A stretch of 64,000 nt of DNA, from assembly GCA_031264145.1 (NCBI GenBank), contig JAISEK010000129.1:27331-91330 (forward strand), read 5' to 3'. A program made the translations under genes and the position numbers. How positions within the stretch are numbered: position 1 is the stretch's first letter; every line of letters starts with the position of its first letter. The stretch comes from Deltaproteobacteria bacterium. Lineage in GTDB: Bacteria > Desulfobacterota > Desulfarculia > Adiutricales > Adiutricaceae. This document shows positions 40,014-48,681 of this stretch, piece by piece. The notes under the pieces are model-generated. The model did no database searches. It had not been told where the DNA came from and was given only the letters and a program-made list of their open reading frames with translations.

Positions 40014-40774
40014 CAGTCATGCCCTTTGTGGTCGCTCCGCCGGGGTGAAAATGCCAGCCAGCCCCTTTTGCGCAGGACCAGGCCGGAGGCTATGGCTATC
40101 AAGATAACTAGGCCTGCCACCGTCCAAATATGGCTGTAGCGTTCCCCTAGACCAGCCTGGGCCGAGGGAGGGGGGATGAGCACGTCATCGCGCACCGGCA
40201 CCAGCATGACCGAGACCTTTTCGTATTCCAGTCCCGGCACGGCGGTAGCGCAGATCTCCTTGATCTTGGCCACCATGTTCTCGACCTGCGAGTCCTGATT
40301 GTGCCTCAGGAAGATAGCCGCCGAGGGCTTATTTGTTTGCCCCGAGACCTGGTCGTGTTGGCCGAGGACCACGTGCACCCTGGCCGTGATCACCCCATCG
40401 ATCTTTGAAAAGGTATCGGCCAGTTCCTGCGAGATGGCGAAGGAAAGGCGGGCCTGCTCCTCGACCGGGGAGGAAATCATGCCCTGGCCTGAGAAGACAT
40501 CGCCCAAGGTTTTATACCGCTCCTGGGGGAGGCCGTTGGTCCGCAAAATCTCCAGGGACCGAACCAGATCCTTTTCGTCCACAAGGACAGTGAATCCGTT
40601 TTTGCCCATGGATTTTTTTTCCGTCCCAACGCCACGCTCCAGGAGAGTGGCTAGCATCAGGTTGGCTTCGGTTTCATTCAGCCCGCCGTAGACCTCCACC
40701 TGGCAGGCGGTCAGAAAAACAAGCGCTGCCAGCGAGCAGGCCCAGGTCGATATTTTCAGAAACGAAACGTCCAT
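40013..40774 (-). CDS. sctJ: T3SS inner-membrane ring lipoprotein SctJ
   Basis: The 253-residue protein has lipobox LVFLTACQ (lipid cysteine at residue 24) followed by the classic SctJ sequence: GLNETEANLMLATLLERGV, GFTVLVDEKDLVRSLEILRT, ITARVHVVLGQHD and PSAAIFLRHNQDS. A C-terminal membrane helix (about 213-233) precedes a basic tail. It forms the inner-membrane ring with SctD. A decayed copy of its 5' end sits at 42090-42229. Confidence 0.97.
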   Translation of the reverse strand: MDVSFLKISTWACSLAALVFLTACQVEVYGGLNETEANLMLATLLERGVGTEKKSMGKNGFTVLVDEKDLVRSLEILRTNGLPQERYKTLGDVFSGQGMISSPVEEQARLSFAISQELADTFSKIDGVITARVHVVLGQHDQVSGQTNKPSAAIFLRHNQDSQVENMVAKIKEICATAVPGLEYEKVSVMLVPVRDDVLIPPPSAQAGLGERYSHIWTVAGLVILIAIASGLVLRKRGWLAFSPRRSDHKGHD

Positions 40775-40786
40775 AATTTACAGATT

Positions 40787-41139
40787 TCACCATGATTGAG
40801 ACGTAAGGGCATCGACCAGCTCGGCCACCCCTAGCCTAGTTTCCAACCGGCGAGTATCAATCTGGCCTCATCGGCCCGTCCCGCCAAATTCAACGTCAGC
40901 CCAAGCTTCGCCAGGCCTGGGCGTCATCGGCTTTTTGGGCCAGAACCTCGTTTTTCGGTTTGCCCTGGCCCGGTCGAAAGATCGTTGAGCACCGCATGGT
41001 TGATGGCCAGGCCGAGCAGAGTGGGCAGGTGCAACGGTGTCCATGCCAAATATCCTTCCAGTATAGCCCGGCCCTGTCCGCCAGGCCTTGCGGACAGGGC
41101 AACGTTCAAAAGGGGCAAGAACTGCACATCGGCAATCAT
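40787..41139 (-). pseudogene. Decayed duplicate of the YscG-like gene
   Basis: Starting at 41139 the minus strand reads MIADVQFLPLLNVALSARPG, GRAILEGYLAWTPLHLPTLL and GLAINHAVLND, parallel to the intact YscG-like protein (MIAMISNPQFSCLLDVALAA, RTILEGLLAWKPGFLPTLIG). After frameshifts near 40960 and 40920 it continues as EVLAQKADDAQAW, LTLNLAGRADEA and VAELVDALTSQSW. It stands 12 bp before sctJ, so the ancestral order was YscG-like gene then sctJ. Confidence 0.85.
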
Positions 41140-41229
41140 GACACAAGCCTTGATCCTCTGCTCTTGCCACGTTTTGTTGCGTCTTGGGGTCAGTCGTCCT
41201 ATTTCTATGTCTCTTGTCGCTGGAATTTA

Positions 41230-41491
41230 CTGGATAGTGATTAGAGCAGTAAATCTTTCAACATGTTTTGCATCATTTGATTAAATGATTCATCAGCGTT
41301 TAGGCCGGCAAAAGGCCCACCTCAAAGTGATTACGGAGCATATCCTCGCTATAATCATGTTTTTCGCTAAGCAGAGGTATCATACTTCTGAAATGGCTCA
41401 GCCCGCAAATCAGCTTCATCACTTTTAGAACCAAACAAATTAGGCGAATTAAACGGACGAATCGGTACTTCAGTCATCATTGATCCCTTTT
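41230..41491 (-). pseudogene. Small frameshifted gene of unknown identity
   Basis: An ATG behind AAGGAAAAAGGG starts MMTEVPIRPFNSPNLFGSKS and stops after 37 codons. Shifting frame twice gives MIPLLSEKHDYSEDMLRNHF and then GLNADESFNQMMQNMLKDLL. The product would be about 80 residues. Size and location between sctF and sctJ would suit the missing inner-rod gene sctI, but there is no convincing sequence match. It is more A+T-rich than the neighbouring genes. Confidence 0.4.
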
Positions 41492-41499
41492 TCCTTAGT

Positions 41500-42089
41500 T
41501 TACTAGGCAATATGCATTTTTGCCCTGTGCAAGTGGTTGCCCAGTCTGGTCTTGCCCATATTTGGTGGCCTGGGTGAACGGTGAAATTCACGATTGGGCA
41601 AATAACAAGGTCATACCATTTCGGCCAATCCCCGTTCAGGGCTAAGCCACCTAAGATCTCAAAGGTAACCACTTGCAGAGGTCTGATTTTTTTGCTTCCT
41701 CGGCGGTCTAGCAGTCCCGCAAATTAGCTCTCGCCGGCAACCATCCCTCCAGGGGTCATGCACTCGCGCAACTCCATTTTGACAGCCAATGCCAGAGGCC
41801 TCGGCTTATCCATGAGGTCCTTGATGACGATGGGGCCGATGGGATTAACATCCGCGCGGCTCCGGGGATGACTTGAGCTGCTAGCGCGCTGTCCAAATCT
41901 CCTAGCGCATTGTTTTAGCCAAAACCAGGCCCGCCACGACTCGCTCTCATAAGCAAGCGGCGGCTGACCTGGCAAGCCCGAATAATTGTCACCTGTCAAA
42001 TCATGAAAACCAAGGCGGCATATTTGCGGATTGGCCGGCGACCGTCACGGCTGGGGGCCAATCCGCGCTTCAGCTTAAGTGCGGCCGCA
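41500..42089. other. Decayed DNA between the two halves of the T3SS duplication
   Basis: Two short minus-strand frames (41367-41672, 41724-41999) are open, but neither has a ribosome site linked to a recognisable domain. This may be the rest of the duplicated sctJ copy, decayed beyond recognition. Confidence 0.45.
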
Positions 42090-42229
42090 TTTATGGCGCC
42101 GCTCTCCAATTGGATTAGGCTTCCTTCGTCCCAATATTGGCCTCCGCCTGACAGGTGGTCAGAAAAACAGGTTCTTCCGGCAAACGGGTTCAGGCCGATA
42201 TTTTCCGAAGCGAAGCACCAATAATCCAT
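42090..42229 (-). pseudogene. Decayed duplicate of the 5' end of sctJ
   Basis: From ATG 42229 the minus strand aligns base for base with the start of sctJ: GAAAATATCG, CTTGTTTTTCTGACC-like and CTGTCAGGCGGAGG correspond to GAAAATATCG, CTTGTTTTTCTGACC and CTGCCAGGTGGAGG in sctJ. Resemblance fades after about 130 bases, and the reading frame is lost. It starts 8 bp after the intact YscG-like gene, repeating the order seen at 40774-41139. Confidence 0.75.
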
Positions 42230-42236
42230 GATTTAA

Positions 42237-42611
42237 CTAGGATAGGGCCATCAGTGCTTCGGCCAGCTTGGCCTCGTTGCCCTCCGCCTTGTTTTTCAAA
42301 CCGTCGAGTATCTCACTAGCCTCATCGGCCCGTCCAGCCAGATTCAGCGTCAGCCCCAGCAAGGCCTGGGCCTGGGCGTCATCGGGATTTTGCGCCAGAA
42401 CCTCGTCCTTCAGAATAGCCTCGGCCCGGTCGAACTCGTTGACCACAACGTGGTTGAAGGCCAGCCCGATCAGGGTGGGCAGGAAGCCAGGTTTCCATGC
42501 CAACAGTCCTTCCAATATTGTCCGGCCATCGGCGACCTGGCCTTTATGGCTGGCGGCCAGGGCGACATCCAAAAGGCACGAGAATTGTGGGTTAGAAATC
42601 ATGGCGATCAC
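42237..42611 (-). CDS. YscG-like TPR chaperone of the needle protein
   Basis: The 124-residue protein consists of TPR-like helix pairs: RTILEGLLAWKPGFLPTLIG, AEAILKDEVLAQNPDDAQAQ and LLGLTLNLAGRADEASEIL. Its ATG overlaps the end of sctF by 4 bp. In Ysc-type systems YscG and YscE clasp the needle protein YscF before export; here YscE-like, SctF and this protein occur in the same order, which supports the role. SPI-2 has the equivalent SsaH at the same place. Confidence 0.75.
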   Translation of the reverse strand: MIAMISNPQFSCLLDVALAASHKGQVADGRTILEGLLAWKPGFLPTLIGLAFNHVVVNEFDRAEAILKDEVLAQNPDDAQAQALLGLTLNLAGRADEASEILDGLKNKAEGNEAKLAEALMALS

Positions 42612-42865
42612 CCAGTTCTCTGAGCGATGTTTTTCAGCATATCGGTCATGCTTTTGGTAACGGTGGAAGTCAATTCCATCTTGGCGTTATACTTGCCCAT
42701 GAGAAACTGAAGGTTAATCATGTCCTCATGGGTCGCGCCACCCTCTTTTGACATGACGGTGTCCATCAGGTTCTGAATGTCGTCGCTTTCAGAGCTGAGT
42801 CCGGTGACCCCGTTTGAAAACAATTGGCCAATGTTGCCAAATGATCCCTGGATTGCTTCAGCCAT
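42608..42865 (-). CDS. sctF: T3SS needle subunit SctF
   Basis: The 85-residue protein is a helical hairpin of the YscF/EscF/SsaG kind: SESDDIQNLMDTVMSKEGG in the first helix, HEDMINLQFLMGKYNAKMEL (the conserved LQF...YN motif) and TVTKSMTDMLKNIAQRTG at the C-terminus. It polymerises into the needle. It is flanked by YscE-like and YscG-like chaperone genes. An inner-rod protein (SctI) was considered, but the C-terminal motif fits EscF/SsaG better. Confidence 0.88.
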   Translation of the reverse strand: MAEAIQGSFGNIGQLFSNGVTGLSSESDDIQNLMDTVMSKEGGATHEDMINLQFLMGKYNAKMELTSTVTKSMTDMLKNIAQRTG

Positions 42866-42886
42866 TATTAGTCTCCTTTTCCCGGC

Positions 42887-43105
42887 TTATCGGGATACGA
42901 TTTTTTTAACCGCTTCCTCAGCAGTCTGGCAAGCTCTCAAAAGGCCTTGGACGGGAACCATATCCGCTGGGGTCAGGCCTTTGTCCATTTCCTTTTTTAC
43001 AGCCACGGTAATGCTCCTAAGTTCTTCCATGAGAGCCCTGGTTTCGTCGGGGTCGGGTGATTCTTCGCCCAATATGTCCAAGGCTGATTTGAACTGTTCG
43101 CTCAC
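42887..43105 (-). CDS. YscE-like needle co-chaperone
   Basis: The 72-residue all-helical acidic protein (ETRALMEELRSITVAVKKEM, then TPADMVPVQGLLRACQTAEE) sits between sctD and sctF. Size and place match YscE/SsaE/EscE-type chaperones. Sequence conservation in this group is minimal, so the call depends mainly on order. It starts 4 bp after sctD. Confidence 0.7.
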   Translation of the reverse strand: MSEQFKSALDILGEESPDPDETRALMEELRSITVAVKKEMDKGLTPADMVPVQGLLRACQTAEEAVKKIVSR

Positions 43106-43109
43106 GATC

Positions 43110-44564
43110 TCAATCTCCTAATTTGTGGATAATTTCGCGGCCATCGCGGCTGAGCACTATTTCGCCGTTTCTAATTTCCACTATGGTGTAGCCGCTTTTT
43201 AGGACGCTGCCCTCAAACAGCTTCTGGCCACCATCGGCACTGACGAATCTCAGCGGCGACATGGTCACGCCTGTCACCCTCAGCCCGGCCAGGGGCTGTC
43301 CCTCATCACCATCCTCCTCTTCTTGGGCCGAAAGCCCGGCAGTTGTTTCTGGCGGGTTGGCCAGCAACGCCTCCGTCATAATCTGCGTGTCACCTCCCGG
43401 CAAAGAGATCTGGTAGAAAATTGGCACGCCTAGGCGGCGACCGGCGGTGGAAACTGCCTCATCAAGGCTTTGGCGGGCTTCAATATCCAGCGTCACCGGA
43501 AATTCCAGGTGGCCATCGGCGAAGGTGACCGGCATCTCCGGCAGACCGGCCCGCTGCGTCTCATCTTTCAACGCCTCGTCGAGTTGCCGCTGATGAACTA
43601 TGTGACGTCTGCTGATTACCGCGTCACGGACATCCAGGTCCACGTATCCGAAAGCCTTGGCCTCCACCAGGCTGTCTTTCATGTAGGCGGCCACGCTCAT
43701 GCCCGTATCAGTGAGTTTCACCTCGGGATAGAAGCCGTGGGAATTCATGGCGTCCTTGACAGCCTTGATCCGATCGTTTATGACAGTCAGCCTTAAATAG
43801 ACTTTGAGTGGTTGCCCCCGTACCAGATCTATCAGGCGGGCCAGTTCCAGGTCGTTGGCGAGTGACCCGCTTATGACCGCCGCGTCGCTCCCAGGTTCGA
43901 CTGTCAGGCCCTGAAAGCCACCTTCGTCAAGGAGAGCCTGGACTCGCCCGGCCCTAGCCGCCTCATCGCCGCCCCAGCGGTACTGGCTGTAAAACATGGG
44001 GGCTAGCACCAATACCAGAGCCGCCAGGCCGACCCAGAATATCGGGGACCGTCGCTTTCTCTCGACAGCCAGAGGGATGGCCACCGCTTGGCCCAGGACA
44101 TCCTCGGTCCCGGCCTCGTCTGTCGCGGCCATCTCTTCGCCCTGGCCTTCTTGACTCTTGGCTTCCGCGACGGTTTCTGATGGCGCACCCGGCTGGGGCG
44201 GGTTATGGTACTCCATCGGAACCAAGGTTATGGGAGCCCAGCTTTCCCCGGCCTCTCTCCAAGCTAGGGCGGTAAAGCCCAGCCCCAGAGGAGTTCCCGG
44301 CGACACCATCGTCCCAGCGTCAGGGAGCTGGCCGCCTTCGAAGACCACCGCGGCCTCCAGCGATTGGGCCGTGACCCGTATGGCCCCGTCCTCGCCGCTC
44401 ACCGTGATGGCCAGATGGCGGGGGGCCACGCTGGCGTCGGCCAGAACGAAATCGCAGGAATCATCGGAGCCGAAAACATATTGTCCCGGCCCAAGCTGGA
44501 CCGCCGCTCCCAGGTTGGGTCCGCAAAGTACGCGCAATTCTGCTATTACGCTCTCCCGGCTCAT
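43110..44564 (-). CDS. sctD: T3SS inner-membrane ring protein SctD
   Basis: The start at 44564 (MSRESVIAEL) overlaps the sctC stop as ATGA, behind GCAGGCG; an ATG four codons earlier is possible. About 484 residues hold an N-terminal FHA domain (GPGQYVFGSDDSCDFVLADA, APRHLAITV), a single membrane helix near 187-205 (SPIFWVGLAALVLVLAPMFY) and periplasmic ring-building domains (GFQGLTVEPGSDAAVISGSL, KVYLRLTVINDRIKAVKDAM). The C-terminus after about 400 is longer than in YscD. SctD encloses SctJ and contacts the secretin. Confidence 0.93.
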   Translation of the reverse strand: MSRESVIAELRVLCGPNLGAAVQLGPGQYVFGSDDSCDFVLADASVAPRHLAITVSGEDGAIRVTAQSLEAAVVFEGGQLPDAGTMVSPGTPLGLGFTALAWREAGESWAPITLVPMEYHNPPQPGAPSETVAEAKSQEGQGEEMAATDEAGTEDVLGQAVAIPLAVERKRRSPIFWVGLAALVLVLAPMFYSQYRWGGDEAARAGRVQALLDEGGFQGLTVEPGSDAAVISGSLANDLELARLIDLVRGQPLKVYLRLTVINDRIKAVKDAMNSHGFYPEVKLTDTGMSVAAYMKDSLVEAKAFGYVDLDVRDAVISRRHIVHQRQLDEALKDETQRAGLPEMPVTFADGHLEFPVTLDIEARQSLDEAVSTAGRRLGVPIFYQISLPGGDTQIMTEALLANPPETTAGLSAQEEEDGDEGQPLAGLRVTGVTMSPLRFVSADGGQKLFEGSVLKSGYTIVEIRNGEIVLSRDGREIIHKLGD

Positions 44565-46324
44565 CGTCGCCTGCACCCGCCAGGAGCCAAGGGCGTTCGG
44601 GGCTCGTAATCGCTCTGGGTCGGGCTGCGGCTGAAACTGGGCTCATAGACTTGCGGCGGTGGCAAGGGGTTTTCCCCAAGCCTGATCACCCTTGGGGTGA
44701 TCAGTACCAGGCGCTCCATCATCCTGGTATTTTTGCTGCTGGTTTTGAAAAGATTTCCCAATATCGGTATATTTTTGAGAAGCGGCAGGCCAGATTCGGA
44801 ATCAACCTTCTGTTCAAAATAATATCCGCCTATCAGAAGACTCTGCCCGGCCTCAATGAGGGCCTGGGTGTTGATTTTGGTCTGCTTTATGGGCGGAATG
44901 GCCATGCCGCCGGTCAGCGCGCCGCCCTGGGAGTTATCCTGATCATCCTGGATGGTGATGTTCAGCATTATGAGCGGCGGCGCATCACCCTTCTCTATTA
45001 TGCGGGGCGTCACTTGGAGCACCGTGCCTGATTCGACTTTGAAGAGGTCCACCGCCTCGTTTCCGGCCACCTCAACATAGTATGTGGTCGTGTTTTCCAG
45101 GGTGGCTTCCATGTTGTCGGTTGTAAGGACCGATGGCCGGCCGAGCATGCGGGCCTCGCCGTTTTCCTCAAGGGCCTGGATGCGGGCGATGAAATAACTG
45201 TCTCCACTGGTGTAGATGGTCGACAGGATCCCGCCTTGTCCGGCCGGGTTGCCGGGCACTGGCAAAACGTTGAATTGGTCGCTGGAACTGGAAAGCTCGC
45301 CCCCAATTCCCCAGCCGCCGCCGCTGGGGTCGGTGCCCTGGTAGGTGACGCCCAGCTCCTGCTTGAAATCAGTGTTCACGTCAACGATGGCGGCGTGGAT
45401 TTCCACCAGATGCACTTCCTGGTCCAGCTCGGCGATGACCTCGGCGTAATAGGGCATCCGATCTTCATAATCATAGACAACGATCGCGTTGAGGCGGGTG
45501 TCGGCGATTATGTTTCTGCCCCCCAGCCCGGCCGGGTCCAGGTTCTCCTGGGCTGATCCCTGAGCCGCCAGGCCGGTGCCAAGAAGCTTACCCACGGTAG
45601 CCTTGTTCTGGCTGACGCTGACGCTACCGCTGCCGCCGGTCGGCTGGCCGCTGATCATGGCCCCCAAGATGCTGGCCACCCCGGGAATGGTCATGGTCCG
45701 GCTCATGCTGTTGACCGTGGTGTCGCCAGCCATGGCGTGCTTGAGCTTGAAGACTTTCATGACCTGGCGCTGGCTCTGGGTCCGCTCAAGGGCCTCGGCC
45801 GTCTGGCGCAATACCTCAATATATGTGCTTGGGCCCTCAAATACCAAAAGTCCGCTGGAGCCCGGAGCTTTCAAGGGTAGCTGCGGTGAGACCACGGACG
45901 AACCGTTCAGCTGGGCGTAGAGGCTGTTGGCCTGGCCGGCTTGGCTGCTGTAGACTTCGCTGCTCCACTCGGAATCATCGAAAAAATGGATGGTCTTGCC
46001 CTGGATGTACCAGTTGACGCCAAAGGCACTTTTGAGGCCATCAAGAAAGTCCTGAGGCCTGACCTGCTCAAAGCGCCCGCTGATCTGCCCCGTGATGGCC
46101 CCGGAAATGGAGCTTCGCAGACCCTGCTGACGAGCGAAATCGGCCAACACCTGGCTGACCGGCTCCTGGTCGGAAAAATGGGTGTAAGGGACGGGGAAAG
46201 AACCGCTGCCAGAGTTCAGCGGCAGGGCTTGGGCGCAAAGCGCCTCGGCCCCGGCGATGAGGATCAATTCCATTAATCCGAAAACTAGCGGGAATTGACC
46301 GACTAATCTCGCCGCCCTCGCCAT
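44561..46324 (-). CDS. sctC: T3SS outer-membrane secretin SctC
   Basis: The 587-residue protein has a Sec signal (residues 1 to about 32), N-terminal ring domains (VLADFARQQGLRSSISGAIT; TYIEVLRQTAEALERTQSQR; RNIIADTRLNAIVVYDYEDR) and a secretin barrel: GEARMLGRPSVLTTDNMEAT, LQVTPRIIEK, TKINTQALIEAGQSLLIGGY, KNIPILGNLF and RLVLITPRVIRL. It forms the outer-membrane channel. The gene starts 3 bp after the SseE-position gene and overlaps sctD. No pilotin gene is obvious nearby. Confidence 0.97.
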   Translation of the reverse strand: MARAARLVGQFPLVFGLMELILIAGAEALCAQALPLNSGSGSFPVPYTHFSDQEPVSQVLADFARQQGLRSSISGAITGQISGRFEQVRPQDFLDGLKSAFGVNWYIQGKTIHFFDDSEWSSEVYSSQAGQANSLYAQLNGSSVVSPQLPLKAPGSSGLLVFEGPSTYIEVLRQTAEALERTQSQRQVMKVFKLKHAMAGDTTVNSMSRTMTIPGVASILGAMISGQPTGGSGSVSVSQNKATVGKLLGTGLAAQGSAQENLDPAGLGGRNIIADTRLNAIVVYDYEDRMPYYAEVIAELDQEVHLVEIHAAIVDVNTDFKQELGVTYQGTDPSGGGWGIGGELSSSSDQFNVLPVPGNPAGQGGILSTIYTSGDSYFIARIQALEENGEARMLGRPSVLTTDNMEATLENTTTYYVEVAGNEAVDLFKVESGTVLQVTPRIIEKGDAPPLIMLNITIQDDQDNSQGGALTGGMAIPPIKQTKINTQALIEAGQSLLIGGYYFEQKVDSESGLPLLKNIPILGNLFKTSSKNTRMMERLVLITPRVIRLGENPLPPPQVYEPSFSRSPTQSDYEPRTPLAPGGCRRR

Positions 46325-46327
46325 TTT

Positions 46328-46771
46328 TTAGAAACTGCCGCCAAAATCGCGCAAACCGTCCAGCCCGGCGGTCTGGGCGGGTTGTTCCGCGGCGTTTTTC
46401 AGCCACCATTGACAGTCGTTCAGGAAATCCCCGCATATGGACGGAATTTCATGGACATTGGTCTCGGCGACGTCCACGATCATGTGGAGGTAAAAAACTC
46501 CGCCGTTAAAAGACAGGATCGTCCGCCTCTTGCGGAAAGAGGCCGCCGCCATCTGGCCCAGACGACGGCAAAAACGGTCAGTTTCGGCTTCGGAAGCCGA
46601 CAGGTTCGCCAAGGGCAGTTTTAAGAGAGCCAAATTGTTGGTCAAAGACTTGATCGTAAACGACAGGCCCCCTTCCAGGTCGAAACGCATCTCGTCCCCG
46701 GCGATCGGCTCAGGCTTGCTCCATGTGGCCTGTCGACAAATCTCTTCGACTATATCCTGAAAATTGCTCAA
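46328..46771 (-). CDS. Small CesT-like/SseE-position T3SS protein
   Basis: The 147-residue soluble protein has chaperone-like secondary structure: first helix FQDIVEEICRQATWSK, a strand pair MRFDLEGGLSFTIKS, LALLKLPLANL, SFNGGVFYLHMIVDV and a C-terminal helix FLNDCQWWLKN. It lies between the translocator genes and sctC, where SPI-2 has SseE. It may be a chaperone for a translocator or effector. The assignment is tentative. Confidence 0.6.
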   Translation of the reverse strand: MSNFQDIVEEICRQATWSKPEPIAGDEMRFDLEGGLSFTIKSLTNNLALLKLPLANLSASEAETDRFCRRLGQMAAASFRKRRTILSFNGGVFYLHMIVDVAETNVHEIPSICGDFLNDCQWWLKNAAEQPAQTAGLDGLRDFGGSF

Positions 46772-46821
46772 AAAACCACCTGCTGCTCTTACCGGCCGAG
46801 AAACCGGGTTGCTGCCAAATT

Positions 46822-47622
46822 CTACCCAAGAATCCGACTGCGGGCCTGGTTCAGGCCCTGCTGGATGGCTTCAAACGAGGATATAGCCTTCTGGATGACC
46901 TCGCCCAGGCTTTGGTCAAGGGATCGCAAGCTTTCCATGATGGCCCTTATCTGCTCAATCCCCGCATCAAGTTCCTTGTTCGCAGCGTCAAATTCCTGGC
47001 CATAGTATTCCCCCACCGCGTTCAGTATGGCGTTCGCGCCTTGGAGGGCGCTCTGGGCGCCCTGAAGCTCAACGTTTTTCGTCCCCAATTGGGCCTCGGA
47101 GATTACTTTCTTATCTAAGGCATCCAAGTTACTGCTGGCTGAGTACATGCTGGCCAAACCGCCTATGATGCTGATCGCGCCGGTGACGCAGCCGATAGCC
47201 AGTTGGATGGCGGCCTTTTCCCGGATGTTGTCAGCCTGATTCATCATTGATTTGGAGATGGAGTCGGCTTCCGTTACGATCTGATCCCGGTCCTGCTTTC
47301 TTTGCTCGGCCAAGATTTCCGTAAGCACCGCCATCATGGTGGCCCCTGGCGTGACATCGAAGGAGGTGGAGGAGGTCCAGCCGGTCAGGCTCATATAAGT
47401 GCCCATTGCCGTTCCCGTCAGCCTTGGCTTGACGTCTCCTAGCGAGCTTCCGCTAGTATTGAGGGCCTTCCAGATCAGAACGAACTCGTCCGAAATGGCG
47501 GCCCGCTGCTGACCGTTTAGCTTGCCCACATCGGACTTAAGCTGGTCGAATTGCGATTCATTGAGACCGTAGCGCGTTCTTATGTCAGCAGCAGCGGCAG
47601 CGGTATCGAGATTAAGGGCCAT
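46822..47622 (-). CDS. sctB: Minor T3SS translocator SctB (SseD/EspB/YopD-like)
   Basis: The 266-residue protein has one hydrophobic segment (about 137-162, AIQLAIGCVTGAISIIGGLA) and long coiled-coil helices (ILAEQRKQDRDQIVTEADSI; EQIRAIMESLRSLDQSLGEV). This is the layout of the minor pore translocator. It follows the major translocator gene by 19 bp, as sseD follows sseC. It would insert into the host membrane with SctE. Confidence 0.8.
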   Translation of the reverse strand: MALNLDTAAAAADIRTRYGLNESQFDQLKSDVGKLNGQQRAAISDEFVLIWKALNTSGSSLGDVKPRLTGTAMGTYMSLTGWTSSTSFDVTPGATMMAVLTEILAEQRKQDRDQIVTEADSISKSMMNQADNIREKAAIQLAIGCVTGAISIIGGLASMYSASSNLDALDKKVISEAQLGTKNVELQGAQSALQGANAILNAVGEYYGQEFDAANKELDAGIEQIRAIMESLRSLDQSLGEVIQKAISSFEAIQQGLNQARSRILG

Positions 47623-47641
47623 AGCGTGCTCCTAGTGGGCA

Positions 47642-48679
47642 TCAGGCCATAGTCGGCGAGGAAACGCCGTCTCCGGCCAGGATTTCGATTTGGGTCTGGC
47701 TGCTGTCCTGAATCAAGCCCATGACCTTTTCCGATATTGCCTGGTATTTCTTCATGACCGCCTCCAAAAATCCTTTCTCGACTTCCATGGCCGCCTGAAT
47801 TTTGGCCAGGATGGCCTCAAGATCCTTGGTGTTGGCAAAGGTTTGGGCGATGTCATCTTGAAGAACGGCGTTATAGATACCGAAGGAACCGGTTAATATC
47901 ATGTTTACTCCGCTAACGCCGGTAGCGAGCGTGCTGGCGGCTTGGCCGATCTCGGTCATGGTCATTCCGGCGACCGTCGTGGCGGTATTGGCCGCACCAC
48001 TGCCCCAGCCGAACATGCCAACGCCCAAAGTCGCGCAGGCGGCTACTAACCCGATGCCCATGATAATGAACTGGCCAGCCATGTTGGCGTCTTTCTCTGA
48101 CACTCCCGCTTCCTGAAGGCCCTTGCTTATCCCAACGGCGAGGCTGTATTCGCCATCGGAGGCTGTCGAAACTATGCTGTCGATTGCCAAAGCCGCCATC
48201 GTGAGCCCGGCTACTACCAGGACCAGGTTGCCTGTCGCTATGCCTATGGCCGTGGTGGCCACGGCCGCAACAGCGCCCATGACCACGCCAACCCACTTAA
48301 AAATTTTCATGAAAGGGCTCAAATTATTCTGCTCTTCCAATTTCTCCATGCGTTCTTTAATTTCATCCATTTTTTTCTCAAAATTTTCTTTTATGGCTTT
48401 TTTGCGGTCCTCCAGGGTGGACAGGCCGTTTTTGACGGAGACTTCCCTTTCCTCGTTGCCCAGGGCCTTCGCCAAAACCTCAAGGCTTAAGCCCCCCCGC
48501 ACGGGGGGGGCGAGAGTGGGCTTCGAGGCGTCGCCGGAGACATTGAGATAATTGTTGATATATTCCAAAAAATCAAGGTTCTCGGTGGTCTTCAGGCCAG
48601 AATTGTTGATAAGCTCCAAACCCTGCTGCAAAACACCGGCGAGTTTGTTGCCGTCGGTTGGTCCCTGGATGCCGCTCAT
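47642..48679 (-). CDS. sctE: Major T3SS translocator SctE (SseC/EspD/YopB-like)
   Basis: The 345-residue protein has an amphipathic coiled coil (KAIKENFEKKMDEIKERMEK, about 85-110). Two strongly hydrophobic regions follow (about 128-170 with VGVVMGAVAAVATTAIGIAT, and about 205-230 with FIIMGIGLVAACATLGVGMF), then a C-terminal helix. This is the standard two-helix-hairpin translocator. A run of CCCCCCC and GGGGGGG at about 48494-48509 forms a strong stem inside the coding region. The LcrH-type chaperone gene lies 2 bp upstream. Confidence 0.85.
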   Translation of the reverse strand: MSGIQGPTDGNKLAGVLQQGLELINNSGLKTTENLDFLEYINNYLNVSGDASKPTLAPPVRGGLSLEVLAKALGNEEREVSVKNGLSTLEDRKKAIKENFEKKMDEIKERMEKLEEQNNLSPFMKIFKWVGVVMGAVAAVATTAIGIATGNLVLVVAGLTMAALAIDSIVSTASDGEYSLAVGISKGLQEAGVSEKDANMAGQFIIMGIGLVAACATLGVGMFGWGSGAANTATTVAGMTMTEIGQAASTLATGVSGVNMILTGSFGIYNAVLQDDIAQTFANTKDLEAILAKIQAAMEVEKGFLEAVMKKYQAISEKVMGLIQDSSQTQIEILAGDGVSSPTMA

Positions 48680-48681
48680 GG

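Noticed and set aside
42608..42865. Reading this gene as inner rod sctI instead of needle sctF
   Set aside because: The LQF...YN and terminal Ser/Thr-Lys-Asp-Met-Leu pattern matches EscF/SsaG needles, and it is flanked by YscE- and YscG-like genes.
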